Assembly (NCBI RefSeq): GCF_004328075.1
Contig: NZ_SJFN01000028.1
Coordinates: 1-61,852, forward strand
Reading direction: 5' to 3'
DNA: 61,852 nt
Source of the DNA: Siculibacillus lacustris
Lineage (GTDB): Bacteria; Pseudomonadota; Alphaproteobacteria; Rhizobiales; Ancalomicrobiaceae
Made by a program: the position numbers and the translations under genes. The notes beneath the pieces are model-generated. The model ran no database searches. It was not told where the DNA came from and worked only from the letters and a program-made list of their open reading frames with translations. This document shows positions 7,394-16,481 of this stretch, piece by piece. The stretch's first letter is position 1; each line of letters starts with the position of its first letter.

Positions 7394-7460
7394 GAGGTCC
7401 GGTGGACCTCCGCGAGGGCCGAACGCCCGGAGCGACAGCGGAGGGCCGGGGGAGGCCCGG
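7394..7460. repeat. Cluster of nested inverted repeats at the island edge
   Basis: GAGGTCC-GGT-GGACCTC forms a perfect hairpin at 7394-7410. CCTCCGC (7407-7413) pairs with GCGGAGG (7438-7444). GGGCC (7443-7447) pairs with GGCCC (7454-7458). GC rises sharply here from the AT-rich 7314-7380 stretch, so the cluster marks a composition boundary. It may be a REP-like element or a structured leader before the toxin-antitoxin operators. Confidence 0.45.
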
Positions 7461-7491
7461 TCGGCCTTTACCGCTCGATCGCACGAGCGCC

Positions 7492-7540
7492 GTTGTACGT
7501 TCTGTACAACGCCCTCCGCCTGTTGTACGTTTCGTACAAC
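7492..7540. promoter_or_regulatory. Two palindromic operators of the toxin-antitoxin operon
   Basis: Two 19-bp palindromes, GTTGTAC-N5-GTACAAC at 7492-7510 and 7522-7540, are spaced exactly 30 bp apart, about three helical turns, so they lie on one face of the DNA. They end 22 bp before the antitoxin start. This is the arrangement expected for autoregulation by the AbrB-fold antitoxin, alone or with Doc. Confidence 0.78.
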
Positions 7541-7562
7541 GTCGACCCGTGCGGAGGCCGCC

Positions 7563-7787
7563 ATGAAGCTCGAAGTCAAGAAGATCGGCAATTCGACCGG
7601 GTTGATCCTGCCGAAGGAGCTGCTGCGCGACCTCGATCTGGCGCAGGGTGATTGGCTCCACGTCACCCGAGAGCCCGATGGCAAGCTGGTGCTGGCCAAA
7701 CGCGACGATCACTTCGACAAAGGTATGGAAATCGCTCGCAAGGCGATGAAGACCTACGAGAACGCTCTGCGCGAGCTCGCGAAATGA
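7563..7787 (+). CDS. AbrB/MazE-type antitoxin (SpoVT-AbrB domain)
   Basis: A 74-residue antitoxin: MKLEVKKIGNSTGLILPKEL is the classic swapped-hairpin AbrB DNA-binding sequence (KIGNSxGxxLPKxxL). The C-terminal half (DDHFDKGMEIARKAMKTYEN) is the toxin-neutralising tail. It overlaps the doc toxin by ATGA, so the pair is translationally coupled, and the two operators upstream fit autorepression. The unit is a type II toxin-antitoxin module placed at the border between mobile DNA and core genes. Confidence 0.9.
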   Translation: MKLEVKKIGNSTGLILPKELLRDLDLAQGDWLHVTREPDGKLVLAKRDDHFDKGMEIARKAMKTYENALRELAK

Positions 7788-8191
7788 GCGACGTCGTCTG
7801 GCTGACCACGGAACTGGTCATTGCCATTCACGGCGAACAGTTGCAGCGGTTCGGAGGCCCCCCGGGACTGCGCGACCGAGGTCTGCTCGAGTCCGCGCTC
7901 GGCCGCCCGATGAACAAACACGCCTACGAAGAGGTCGATCTGGCCGATCTCGCGGCGGCCTATGCGTTCGGCATCGCGCGCAACCACCCGTTCGTCGACG
8001 GCAACAAACGGGCGGCGCTGCTGGCCCTCGTCACTTTTCTGGGACTGAACGAAATCACCTTCCTGGTGCCCGAACCGGAAGCGGTCGTGGCCATTCAGAG
8101 CCTTGCCGCCGGGACCCTGTCCGAGGAGGGACTGGCGGCGTGGATCCGCGACCGCCTCGCGGACGTGGCCGGTCGCCCGCTGGATCCGTGA
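7784..8191 (+). CDS. doc: Doc-type (death-on-curing, Fic fold) toxin
   Basis: A 135-residue toxin with the Doc variant of the Fic motif, HPFVDGNKRAA, at residues 68-78. The lysine in GNKR instead of the GNGR of AMP-transferring Fic proteins is the Doc hallmark; P1 Doc phosphorylates EF-Tu and stops translation. The N-terminal GGPPGLRDRGLLESALGRP is also typical of the family. It starts inside the antitoxin stop (ATGA). All catalytic residues are present, so the toxin looks functional. Confidence 0.92.
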   Translation: MSDVVWLTTELVIAIHGEQLQRFGGPPGLRDRGLLESALGRPMNKHAYEEVDLADLAAAYAFGIARNHPFVDGNKRAALLALVTFLGLNEITFLVPEPEAVVAIQSLAAGTLSEEGLAAWIRDRLADVAGRPLDP

Positions 8192-8292
8192 CCGCTGGCC
8201 GGCCGCACCCGACACGATGACGTGAGCGGCGATCCGATTTCCGGTAAAACCCGTAGAGTGATCGGGACGGTGGCAACGGAATCGGGAAACGC

Positions 8293-9654
8293 ATGGCGCA
8301 GAACGAAGGCAATAGTCTGGGCGGCCGGATGATCCGTCATGCCCGCATCGGGCTCGACGTGGGCTCGGCGGCGGCGCGGATCGCCGGCGGACGGGTGTTC
8401 GGGCAGGGCGACCTCGCCGGCGAAGGCCGGCTGATCGCCGAGGCGCTGGGCGGGCTCAAGGGGCCGCTGATGAAGGTGGCGCAATTCCTGGCGACCATCC
8501 CCGACGCGATCCCCGCCGAATGGGCCGAGGAGATGCAGAAGCTGCAGGCCCATGCTCCGGCGATGGGCCGCGCCTTCGTATCGCGCCGGCTGGTCGCGGA
8601 ACTGGGGCCCAACTGGCGCGAGCGCTTCGCGAGCTTCGAATTGGAGCCGACCCACGCCGCCTCGCTCGGGCAGGTGCATCGGGCGGTCGGTCCCGATGGT
8701 CGCGCCCTGGCGGTCAAGCTGCAGTATCCCGACATGGCCTCGGCGGTCGAAGCCGATTTGTCGCAGCTGTCGGTGCTGTTTTCGCTGATGCGGCGGCTGC
8801 GGCCGCAGATCGACACCGCCGAGATCGCTCAGGAGATCGGCGAGCGGATCCGCGAAGAGCTCGACTACGAACACGAGCGGCGCAACATGCGGCTCTACCG
8901 GGCGATCCATGCCGACGACCCGGAAGTGCGGGTGCCGGACCCGGTCGAGGATCTGTCGACCGGGCGCCTGCTGACCATGACCTGGCTCGAGGGGCGGCCG
9001 CTGCTCGCCTACAAATCCGCACCGCAGGAAGAGCGCAACCGCATCGCCGCGGCGATGTTCCGGGCGTGGTGGCATCCGTTCTGTCGCTTCGGGGTGATCC
9101 ACGGCGATCCCCACCTCGGCAACTATGCGGTCGCCGACGACGACGGTGCGGTCGCCGGCATCAACCTGCTCGACTACGGCTGCATCCGGGTGTTCCCGCC
9201 GCGCTTCGTGGAGGGGGTGATCGAGCACTACCGCGGACTGCTCACCAACGATCGCGACCGGGTGGTGGCGGCCTACGAGGCCTGGGGCTTCCGCAACCTG
9301 ACCCGCGAACTGATCGAGGCGCTCGACATCTGGGCGCGGTTCCTGTTCGGGCCGCTGCTCACCGACCGCACGCGGCGGATCGCCGACGGCGTGTCGCCGA
9401 TCGAGTTCGGCCGCCGGGAGGCCCAGCGGGTCGCCGAAGCGCTGCGTACGCTCGGGCCGGTGCGGCCGCCGCGCGAGTTCCCGTTCCTCGATCGCGCGGC
9501 GATCGGGCTCGGCGGGGTGTTCCTGCATCTCGACGCGGAATTGAATTTCCACCGCCTGTTCGAGACGGCGATCGCCGACTTCGAACGCGAGCGCCTCGCG
9601 CAGCGGCAAAGTGCCGCGTTGGACGCCGCCGGGCTTGCGCAGCCGGCGGGTTGA
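8293..9654 (+). CDS. ABC1/UbiB (AarF)-family atypical kinase
   Basis: A 453-residue ABC1 kinase-like protein. A KVAQFLA segment near residue 60 stands in for the family KxGQ motif. ASLGQVHRAV around residue 118 is the Ala-rich nucleotide loop, followed by the invariant VKLQYP lysine. HGDPHLGNY begins at residue 270, and LDYGCIR is the metal-binding DFG equivalent. Members support ubiquinone synthesis or membrane-lipid processes as ATPases. KVAQ in place of KxGQ deviates from canonical UbiB, so a quinone role is less certain. It is a single gene, with no ubi genes beside it. Confidence 0.85.
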   Translation: MAQNEGNSLGGRMIRHARIGLDVGSAAARIAGGRVFGQGDLAGEGRLIAEALGGLKGPLMKVAQFLATIPDAIPAEWAEEMQKLQAHAPAMGRAFVSRRLVAELGPNWRERFASFELEPTHAASLGQVHRAVGPDGRALAVKLQYPDMASAVEADLSQLSVLFSLMRRLRPQIDTAEIAQEIGERIREELDYEHERRNMRLYRAIHADDPEVRVPDPVEDLSTGRLLTMTWLEGRPLLAYKSAPQEERNRIAAAMFRAWWHPFCRFGVIHGDPHLGNYAVADDDGAVAGINLLDYGCIRVFPPRFVEGVIEHYRGLLTNDRDRVVAAYEAWGFRNLTRELIEALDIWARFLFGPLLTDRTRRIADGVSPIEFGRREAQRVAEALRTLGPVRPPREFPFLDRAAIGLGGVFLHLDAELNFHRLFETAIADFERERLAQRQSAALDAAGLAQPAG

Positions 9655-9807
9655 GCGTTCCCATCGCCGCGTTTCGGTGTCGTGGCATGTCGCACGCAGT
9701 TCGCATGGGCGCATGAGTTTTTCGGCGTTGCGTCATGACCCGAGTGCCGTCTTAATACGGTTCGCATGACCCTCGGTGAGAGGAGGGTCTGCAACCGGGG
9801 GGACTCC

Positions 9808-9942
9808 ATGACGGGCGTCGATACCAACGATTTCGCCGAACACCGGCGCACCTACGAGATGTTCATCGGACTGGTCAAGCGCGGCACCACGGCGCTCGTG
9901 GTGTTGCTCGCGCTGATGGCGCTGTTCCTGGTCCGGCACTGA
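9808..9942 (+). CDS. aa3-type cytochrome c oxidase subunit IV, 44 aa
   Basis: MTGVDTNDFAEHRRTYEMFI is the soluble stretch and VVLLALMALFLVRH the end of a single transmembrane helix. This matches the tiny subunit IV (COX4_pro_2 type) of alphaproteobacterial aa3 oxidases, an accessory one-helix subunit of the respiratory complex. It commonly sits beside the transhydrogenase genes in this class, exactly as here. Confidence 0.85.
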   Translation: MTGVDTNDFAEHRRTYEMFIGLVKRGTTALVVLLALMALFLVRH

Positions 9943-9950
9943 CGCCCGGG

Positions 9951-9986
9951 CCGCCCCCGATCCGGGGAGGTTCGGATCGGGGGCGG
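9951..9986. terminator. GC-rich hairpin after the oxidase subunit gene
   Basis: A perfect 14-bp stem CCGCCCCCGATCCG with an 8-base loop begins 8 bp after the stop. No T-run follows, so it is either a weak terminator or an mRNA-stabilising hairpin before pntAA. Confidence 0.45.
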
Positions 9987-10188
9987 CGAAGGGGCGGGCG
10001 TGAACGATCGACGACCGCGCCCCTCGGGAGCGGGATCGACGGGGGGAGATCGAGCGGGGGCGCCGACGGCGGCTTCCGGGCGGGGCTCGTCCCAACGGGG
10101 AAGGGCGTCCGGGCGCCTCGTGGCCGGACGCAAAGAAGACATGGGCCGGCACGCGGAGCGGCGTGCACGGACATCGAGGGAGAAGTCC

Positions 10189-11319
10189 ATGAAGATCGCG
10201 GTTCCCGTCGAAAGCCTGGGGCAAGAACGGCGGGTTGCGGCCACGCCGGAGACGGTGAAGAAGTTCAAGGCCCTCGGTTTCGAGGTGGCGGTGGAGACGG
10301 GAGCCGGGGTGGCGTCGAGCCACGTCGACGCCGACTACGTCACGGCCGGGGCGACGATCGCGGCGGATGCGGCGGCAACCTACGCCGGCGCCGACGTGGT
10401 GCTCAAGGTGCGGCGGCCGAGTGCGGCCGAATGCGCCCTGATTCCCAAGGGGGCGCTGGTCATCGGCATCCTCGACCCGCACGGCCATGCGGACGAGATC
10501 AAGGCGATCGCCGACGCCGGCCTGACCTCCTTCGCCATGGAGTTCATGCCGCGCATCACCCGCGCCCAGGTCATGGACGTCCTGTCGAGCCAGGCCAACC
10601 TCGCCGGCTATCAGGCGGTGATCGAAGGGGCGGCGGCGTTCCACCGCGCCTTCCCGATGATGATGACGGCGGCCGGCACGGTTCCGGCGGCCCGGGTGTT
10701 CGTGATGGGTGCCGGCGTCGCCGGTCTCCAGGCGATCGCCACGGCGCGGCGCCTCGGGGCGGTGGTCACCGCCACCGACGTGCGGCCGGCCTCCAAGGAA
10801 CAGGTCGAGAGCCTCGGCGCCAAGTTCGTGGCGGTCGAGGACGACGAGTTCAAGCAGGCCGAGACGGCCGCCGGCTACGCCAAGCCGATGTCGCCGGAAT
10901 ATCAGGCCAAGCAGGCGGCGCTGGTCGCCGAGCATCTCAAGAAGCAGGACATCGTCATCACCACGGCGCTGATCCCCGGACGTGATGCGCCCAAGCTGAT
11001 CTCGGCCGACATGGTCGCCTCGATGAAGCCGGGCTCGGTGCTGGTCGATCTGGCGGTCGAGCGCGGCGGCAACGTGGTCGGCTCGGTCGCCGACACCATC
11101 GCCGAAGTCGCGGGTGTGCGGATCGTCGGCTACACCAATCTCGCCGGGCGGATTCCCGCCTCGGCCTCGTCGCTCTACGCCAAGAATCTCTATGCCTTCC
11201 TGGAGACCCTGGTCGACAAGGCGACGAAGACGCTCGCCCCGAAGTGGGACGATCAACTGGTCACGGCAACGCTGGTCACCAAGGACGGCGCCGTGGTCCA
11301 TCCGGCTCTGGCTTCCTGA
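10189..11319 (+). CDS. pntAA: NAD(P) transhydrogenase subunit alpha part 1 (NAD-binding)
   Basis: A 376-residue peripheral subunit (domain I) that binds NAD(H) in the proton-translocating transhydrogenase, which makes NADPH from NADH. The family start MKIAVPVESLGQERRVAATP is clear. VFVMGAGVAGLQAIATARRL at about residue 168 is the Rossmann GxGxxG, and TALIPGRDAPKLI and VLVDLAVERGGN are conserved. ATG 10189 is chosen over the longer upstream frame because homologues begin there and GAGGGAGA precedes it. The separate alpha subunits fit the three-gene organisation of alphaproteobacteria. Confidence 0.96.
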   Translation: MKIAVPVESLGQERRVAATPETVKKFKALGFEVAVETGAGVASSHVDADYVTAGATIAADAAATYAGADVVLKVRRPSAAECALIPKGALVIGILDPHGHADEIKAIADAGLTSFAMEFMPRITRAQVMDVLSSQANLAGYQAVIEGAAAFHRAFPMMMTAAGTVPAARVFVMGAGVAGLQAIATARRLGAVVTATDVRPASKEQVESLGAKFVAVEDDEFKQAETAAGYAKPMSPEYQAKQAALVAEHLKKQDIVITTALIPGRDAPKLISADMVASMKPGSVLVDLAVERGGNVVGSVADTIAEVAGVRIVGYTNLAGRIPASASSLYAKNLYAFLETLVDKATKTLAPKWDDQLVTATLVTKDGAVVHPALAS

Positions 11320-11343
11320 TCCACCGCCGTAGGGGGAAACAAC

Positions 11344-11808
11344 ATGTCCAACATCACTCCGGATCAGGCGCTGGAGAAAGCGACCGCCGCGGCCAAGGCC
11401 GCCGGCATCGCCGCCCAGGACGCCGCAGCGGCCGCCCAGGCGGCGCAGTCCTATGTCGACCAACTCGCCACCGCGGCGGGTGCCGCCGCCCATTCGATCT
11501 CGGGCGGGGTGATCGATCCCTTCGTGTTCCGCCTGTCGATCTTCGTGCTGGCGATCTTCGTCGGCTACTACGTGGTGTGGTCGGTGACGCCGGCGCTCCA
11601 CACGCCGCTGATGTCGGTGACCAACGCGATCTCGAGCGTGATCGTGGTCGGCGCGCTGCTGGCGGTGTCGGTGCCGATGATCGAAAACGGCACGACCTTC
11701 GCGAAGGTGTTCGGCTTCCTGGCCCTGGTCATGGCGAGCGTCAACATCTTCGGCGGCTTCCTGGTGACCAACCGGATGCTCGCCATGTACAAGAAGAAAG
11801 AACGGTGA
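11344..11808 (+). CDS. pntAB: NAD(P) transhydrogenase subunit alpha part 2 (membrane)
   Basis: A 154-residue protein supplying the first group of transmembrane helices of domain II. The N-terminal 45 residues are an Ala-rich helical region (AAAKAAGIAAQDAAAAAQAA), longer than in many homologues. The membrane part contains PFVFRLSIFVLAIFVGYYVV, HTPLMSVTNAISSVIVVGAL and a C-terminal LVTNRMLAMYKKKER. It lies 24 bp after pntAA and 10 bp before pntB. Confidence 0.95.
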   Translation: MSNITPDQALEKATAAAKAAGIAAQDAAAAAQAAQSYVDQLATAAGAAAHSISGGVIDPFVFRLSIFVLAIFVGYYVVWSVTPALHTPLMSVTNAISSVIVVGALLAVSVPMIENGTTFAKVFGFLALVMASVNIFGGFLVTNRMLAMYKKKER

Positions 11809-11818
11809 GGTCGGTCCG

Positions 11819-13219
11819 ATGAACGCAAGTCTCACCGCTACGCTCTATCTCGTCTCGGGCGTCCTGTTCGTCCTGAGCCTCCGCGGCCTGTCCTCGCCGG
11901 CCACCTCGCGCCAGGGCAACCTCTTCGGCATGATCGGCATGGCGATCGCCGTGGTGGTCACCCTGCTCGCCGCCAAGCCGTCGTTCGGATCGGCGGTGCT
12001 GATCCTCGCCGGCCTCGGCATCGGTGGCGGCATCGGTGCCTTCATCGCCAAGAAGATCGCGATGACCGCGATGCCGCAGCTGGTCGCCGCCTTCCACAGC
12101 CTCGTCGGCCTCGCCGCGGTGTTCGTGGCGGCCGGCGCCCTCTACGCGCCGCAGGCCTTCGGCATCGGCGACGTCGGCCACGTCCACGCCCAGGCGCTGA
12201 TCGAGATGTCGATCGGCGTGGCGATCGGCGCGATCACCTTCACCGGCTCGATCATCGCCTTCGCCAAGCTCAACGGCAACATGTCGGGCAAGCCGATCCT
12301 GCTGCCGATGCGCCATGCGGTGAACATCGGCCTGGCCACGGCGCTGGTGCTCCTGGTCATCGCCCTGGTGTTCACCGAGAGCCATTTCGTCTTCTGGCTG
12401 ATCGTGATCGTCTCGCTGGTGCTCGGCGGTCTGATCATCGTGCCGATCGGCGGCGCCGACATGCCCGTCGTGATCTCGATGCTCAACTCCTATTCTGGGT
12501 GGGCGGCGGCCGGCATCGGCTTCACGCTCGGCAACACCGCGCTGATCATCACCGGCGCGCTGGTCGGCTCGTCCGGCGCGATCCTGAGCTACATCATGTG
12601 CAAGGGCATGAACCGGTCGTTCATCTCGGTGATCCTCGGCGGCTTCGGCGGCGAGACCACCGCGGCGGGGCCGGCGGGGAGCAAGGAAGGCCGGTCGGTC
12701 AAGTCCGGTTCGGCCGAGGACGCGGCCTTCATCATGAAGAACGCCTCCAAGGTGATCATCGTGCCGGGCTACGGCATGGCGGTGGCCCAGGCCCAGCATG
12801 CGCTGCGCGAGATGGCCGATACGCTGAAGAAGGAAGGCGTCGAGATCAAATACGCCATTCATCCGGTCGCGGGCCGCATGCCGGGGCACATGAACGTGCT
12901 CCTGGCGGAAGCCAACGTGCCCTATGACGAGGTGTTCGAACTCGACGACATCAACAACGACTTCGGTCAGGCCGACGTCGCCTATGTCATCGGCGCCAAC
13001 GACGTGACCAACCCGGCGGCCAAGACCGATCCGCAGTCGCCGATCTACGGCATGCCGATCCTCGACGTCGAGAAGGCCAAGACGGTGTTGTTCATCAAGC
13101 GCTCGATGGCGTCGGGCTATGCCGGCGTCGACAACGAGCTGTTCTTCCGCGACAACACCATGATGCTGTTCGGCGACGCCAAGAAGGTCACCGAGGAGAT
13201 CGTCAAGGCGCTCGCCTGA
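11819..13219 (+). CDS. pntB: NAD(P) transhydrogenase subunit beta
   Basis: A 466-residue beta subunit: about nine membrane helices, then the NADP(H)-binding domain III. Conserved features are SGVLFVLSLRGLSSPATSRQ at the start, SMLNSYSGWAAAGIGF in the membrane part, VIIVPGYGMAVAQAQHALRE (the NADP-loop glycines) and HPVAGRMPGHMNVLLAEA near the end. It is the last gene of the operon and is followed by an intrinsic terminator. Confidence 0.97.
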   Translation: MNASLTATLYLVSGVLFVLSLRGLSSPATSRQGNLFGMIGMAIAVVVTLLAAKPSFGSAVLILAGLGIGGGIGAFIAKKIAMTAMPQLVAAFHSLVGLAAVFVAAGALYAPQAFGIGDVGHVHAQALIEMSIGVAIGAITFTGSIIAFAKLNGNMSGKPILLPMRHAVNIGLATALVLLVIALVFTESHFVFWLIVIVSLVLGGLIIVPIGGADMPVVISMLNSYSGWAAAGIGFTLGNTALIITGALVGSSGAILSYIMCKGMNRSFISVILGGFGGETTAAGPAGSKEGRSVKSGSAEDAAFIMKNASKVIIVPGYGMAVAQAQHALREMADTLKKEGVEIKYAIHPVAGRMPGHMNVLLAEANVPYDEVFELDDINNDFGQADVAYVIGANDVTNPAAKTDPQSPIYGMPILDVEKAKTVLFIKRSMASGYAGVDNELFFRDNTMMLFGDAKKVTEEIVKALA

Positions 13220-13257
13220 CGACCCTCGACCCCCGGCGACGGCCGGTCGGACGAACG

Positions 13258-13290
13258 AAGGCCCCGCGGTGCGAACCGCGGGGCCTTTTT
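13258..13290 (+). terminator. Rho-independent terminator after pntB
   Basis: The stem AGGCCCCGCGGT/ACCGCGGGGCCT with a GCGA loop is followed directly by TTTTT. It is a textbook terminator. Confidence 0.93.
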
Positions 13291-13356
13291 CGTGAGCGGG
13301 TCGTCAGGGTGCGCGATCGGCCGGGCGGGGCGGATGCCCCCGACCCGGCCGGTCGA

Positions 13357-13626
13357 TCACGGGCAGGCGACGTAGACGCGACGGCCGTATTCGTCGCGGG
13401 CGATGCAGTTCTTGGGCGTGGTGGCGGCGCCGACCACGGCCCCACCGACACCGCCGACCGCGGCACCGACCGCCGCACCGCCCCAGCCGTTGCCGGTGGC
13501 GGCGCCGATCAGCGCGCCGGTGCCGGCACCGATGGCGGCGCCACCCAGGGCGCGATCGGACTGGCTGTCGGAATTACAGCCGGCGAGCAACAACACGGCG
13601 GCGAGGGGAGCAATGAACTTCAACAT
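13357..13626 (-). CDS. Glycine-zipper outer-membrane lipoprotein
   Basis: An 89-residue lipoprotein: MLKFIAPLAAVLLLAGC gives a signal peptide with lipobox LAGC, so the mature protein begins at Cys17. Residues about 28-72 are a glycine zipper (GGAAIGAGTGALIGAATGNG, then VGAAVGGVGGAVVGAA), typical of 17-kDa antigen/YMGG-like proteins that insert in or line the envelope. The C-terminus (NCIARDEYGRRVYVACP) has two cysteines. ATG 13626 is chosen because it opens the signal peptide. About 308 bp upstream (13627-13934) shows no convincing gene. Confidence 0.82.
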   Translation of the reverse strand: MLKFIAPLAAVLLLAGCNSDSQSDRALGGAAIGAGTGALIGAATGNGWGGAAVGAAVGGVGGAVVGAATTPKNCIARDEYGRRVYVACP

Positions 13627-13934
13627 GGGAACCTCTCGAAGGTTTTCGTGACGACGGCGAATCGGGACGGCGGCAGGCGCCTCTCGGTTCTTCTCGGGGG
13701 GCGACGCGCTGCCCCCGTTCGATCGACCCGATATGGCGAAGATGCGAAGCAAAGATGGCGGAGACAAGATCGGGGAGACCGTCGGACCCGAGACTCCACC
13801 GGAATTGGACGAAGGGTGGAGACAGTGCCGAGATCGGCGGATCGCGATCGCCGGCGGAGGTCCCGAGAACGGCCACGGCGGTTCGCCGACGACCGGCGCT
13901 CAGGGTCGCGGCACGGCGGTCCACAAGGGCGGCG

Positions 13935-14789
13935 TCAGGAGCGGGGGGTGGCGGTCAGGCGGCGGACACAGTCGCGGCCGAGCTGCGAGCTGGCGTCGCC
14001 GGACAGGCCGCGCTGGCAGGAGGCGAGGGCGTCCTTGCGGTCGCCGAGCTGTTCCTCGACGATGCCGCGGTTGATCCAGGCCTCGGCATAATTGATGTCG
14101 TTGTTCAGCGCGCCGTTGAAGTCGTCGAGGGCGCCGCGCAGATCGCCGGCCGAGGCTTTGAGCAGGCCGCGGGCGTTGAACGGTTCGGCGGCCGAGGCGT
14201 CGCGTTCGATCGCCGCCGAATAGTCGGCCATGGCGCCGACCTTGTCGCCCTGGCCCTGACGGACCAGACCGCGGTCGTGATGGGCGGCGGCGTTGGTCGG
14301 ATCGAGGCGGATCGCTTCGGAGAAGTCGGCGGTGGCGCGGTCGAGCTGGCCGAGCTGACGGAACACGTTGCCGCGGCCGACATAGGCGCTGGCGTAGGTC
14401 GGGGCGATCTCGATGGCGCGGGTGTAGGCGGCGATCGACAGGTCGAGCCGGCCGGCCTGGCGCAGCACCAGACCCTTGTTGGCCCAGGCCTGATGGAAGT
14501 TGGGATCGAGCTTCAGCGCCGCTTCGAAGTCGGCCAGCGCCGAACGCTGGTCGCCGCCGCGGGCAAAGGCGGTGCCGCGGATGTTGTAGGCGGAGGCGTC
14601 GCGGGGATTGGCGCGGATCACCTCGCTGAGCGAGGAGATGTTGGCCTGCGACCCGGCCCCTGAATCGATCGAGGGACCCGGCATCGGGCCGGTCGCGGTC
14701 TCCATGCAGCCGCCCAGCGCCAGACCGATACCCAGGGCGAGAACCCATCCGGCGGCGGTGCGGCGGAGCCTCGGGGCGGTCGGGGTCAT
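13935..14789 (-). CDS. TPR-repeat lipoprotein (NlpI-like)
   Basis: A 284-residue lipoprotein. The N-terminal TAAGWVLALGIGLALGGC is a type II signal peptide with Cys28 as the lipid site. About six tetratricopeptide repeats follow (for example AYNIRGTAFARGGDQRSALA, AWANKGLVLRQAGRLDLSIA, AYVGRGNVFRQLGQLDRATA). TPR lipoproteins act as scaffolds for envelope enzymes such as peptidoglycan hydrolases; the partner here is not evident. ATG 14789 is chosen at the signal peptide; the frame extends upstream without conserved sequence. Confidence 0.84.
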   Translation of the reverse strand: MTPTAPRLRRTAAGWVLALGIGLALGGCMETATGPMPGPSIDSGAGSQANISSLSEVIRANPRDASAYNIRGTAFARGGDQRSALADFEAALKLDPNFHQAWANKGLVLRQAGRLDLSIAAYTRAIEIAPTYASAYVGRGNVFRQLGQLDRATADFSEAIRLDPTNAAAHHDRGLVRQGQGDKVGAMADYSAAIERDASAAEPFNARGLLKASAGDLRGALDDFNGALNNDINYAEAWINRGIVEEQLGDRKDALASCQRGLSGDASSQLGRDCVRRLTATPRS

Positions 14790-14931
14790 CGGGCGGGCTC
14801 CAGGTTCGCGGAGGGTCTCCGCAGGGGGCGGTCGATCGGCCGAGGGCCGGTCAACGCGAAGAACCGTCACGCATCGGACTGCGTCACGGTTCCATCGTCG
14901 CACGATTCGCGGCCCGAGGGCGCGATCGAAA

Positions 14932-15171
14932 TCAGCGCTTGGCGCCGGCCACGGCAGGACGGCCCGGCAGGATGCCCTCGCGCTGAGCGCGCTTGCGGGC
15001 GAGCTTACGAGCGCGGCGAACGGCCTCGGCCTTTTCACGCGCCCGCTTCTCGGAGGGCTTCTCGTAATGACCGCGGAGCTTCATCTCGCGGAAGATGCCC
15101 TCGCGCTGCATCTTCTTCTTGAGCGCCTTGAGAGCCTGATCGACATTGTTGTCGCGAACGAGAACCTGCAC
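14932..15171 (-). CDS. rpsU: 30S ribosomal protein bS21
   Basis: A 79-residue protein with the invariant [20 protein letters not shown] start and a highly basic tail ([20 protein letters not shown]). The start is GTG 15171, where homologues begin; the frame continues upstream but without conserved sequence. It belongs to the small subunit and helps mRNA initiation. It lies downstream of purE-purK on the same strand, 215 bp apart. Confidence 0.95.
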   Translation of the reverse strand: MQVLVRDNNVDQALKALKKKMQREGIFREMKLRGHYEKPSEKRAREKAEAVRRARKLARKRAQREGILPGRPAVAGAKR

Positions 15172-15386
15172 GCGTGCGATCCCATCTTGAGTGTATCGGT
15201 TTTTCGGAAGGCCCTGTCCCCGTCGGACGACGTTCCCACGGCTGAGCCGTTCGAGCGTCGGATCCTGCGGGATGACACGACCGAGCGGTGTCGGAACACC
15301 ACTCATGAAGTCGCGGTTGGGTAGCAGAATCGAGAGGGGATGTCCACACTCGCCGGGCCCGGTGGGCCGAAAAAGGCGCCGCGACG

Positions 15387-16481
15387 TCAGTCGCGACGCG
15401 GCGCGAGGCGGTTGACGTGGCCCATCTTGCGGCCCGGGCGGCTCTCGGTCTTGCCGTAGAGATGGAGCGAAGCGGCGGTTTCGGCGAGGATCGCGGCGGG
15501 GTCGTCGGCCTCCGCGCCGATCAGATTCTCCATCACCACGTCGGAATGGCGCAGCGGGGGGGCGAGCGGCAGACCGGCGACGGCGCGTATGTGCATCTCG
15601 AACTGCGAGATCAGGCAGGCGCTCTCGGTCCAGTGGCCGGAATTGTGGACACGCGGGGCGATCTCGTTGGCGATCAGCGTCTCGCCGTCGGGGCCGTCGA
15701 CCACGAACAGTTCGACCGCCAGGACGCCGACGTGATCCAGCGCCTCGGCGACCGTCGCACCGATGCGGGCGGCGGCCTCCGCGGTGGTGGGCGCGATGCG
15801 GGCCGGCACGCGGGAATATTTCAGGATGTGGTCGCGGTGCTCGTTCTCCGGAGGATCCCAGGCGACGATGCGGCCGTCGCGGCCGCGGGCGACGAGGATC
15901 GAGATCTCGCGGGCGAAGGGCACCCAGCCCTCGAGGATCGCCGGGCTGCCGCCCATCGCGGCGAGCGCCGGGGCGACGTCGGCGGCGGTCGCGATCTTGG
16001 CCTGGCCCTTGCCGTCGTAGCCGAAGCGGCGGGTCTTGAGGACCGTGGGAAAGCCGAGGAGGGCGACGCCCACATCGAGGTCGGCGCGGTCGTCGACGGC
16101 CCGGAACGGCGCGGTGGGGATGCCGAGGCCCGCCAGGAAGGTCTTCTCGGCGAGCCGGTCCTGGGCGACCTCAAGCGACCGCGGGCCGGGGCGGACCGGC
16201 CGGCGGGCGGCGAGGAGAGCGGCGGTTTCGGCGGGGACGTTCTCGAATTCGTAGGTGACCACGTCGACGGCGTCGGCGAAGGCCGCGAGTGCCACCGCGT
16301 CGTCGTAGGCCGCGACGGTGTGGCGGCCGGCGACGGCGAAGGCCGGGCTCGCCGGATCGGGGCAGAAGACATGGGCGTCGAGGCCGAGGCGGGCGCCGGC
16401 CAGCGCCAGCATGCGGCCGAGTTGGCCGCCGCCGAGGATGCCGACGGTGCGGACGGGACGGTCGGCGCGGGCGTCAGCCAT
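15387..16481 (-). CDS. purK: 5-(carboxyamino)imidazole ribonucleotide synthase
   Basis: A 364-residue ATP-grasp enzyme that carboxylates AIR with bicarbonate and ATP in purine synthesis. [20 protein letters not shown] is the N-terminal Rossmann signature, [16 protein letters not shown] the ATP-grasp loop and [16 protein letters not shown] the C-terminal catalytic segment. It overlaps purE by 8 bases, so the two are cotranslated. Confidence 0.97.
   Translation of the reverse strand: MADARADRPVRTVGILGGGQLGRMLALAGARLGLDAHVFCPDPASPAFAVAGRHTVAAYDDAVALAAFADAVDVVTYEFENVPAETAALLAARRPVRPGPRSLEVAQDRLAEKTFLAGLGIPTAPFRAVDDRADLDVGVALLGFPTVLKTRRFGYDGKGQAKIATAADVAPALAAMGGSPAILEGWVPFAREISILVARGRDGRIVAWDPPENEHRDHILKYSRVPARIAPTTAEAAARIGATVAEALDHVGVLAVELFVVDGPDGETLIANEIAPRVHNSGHWTESACLISQFEMHIRAVAGLPLAPPLRHSDVVMENLIGAEADDPAAILAETAASLHLYGKTESRPGRKMGHVNRLAPRRD

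Noticed and set aside
1-8200. Intact inducible prophage
   Set aside because: No integrase, repressor, portal, capsid protease or lysis cassette is visible inside the window; the left part may continue outside, but an IS lies there.
9733-11835. A 700-residue minus-strand frame opposite pntAA
   Set aside because: It lies entirely antisense to the transhydrogenase genes; the composition (His/Arg/Gly/Asp) is that of a mirror frame.
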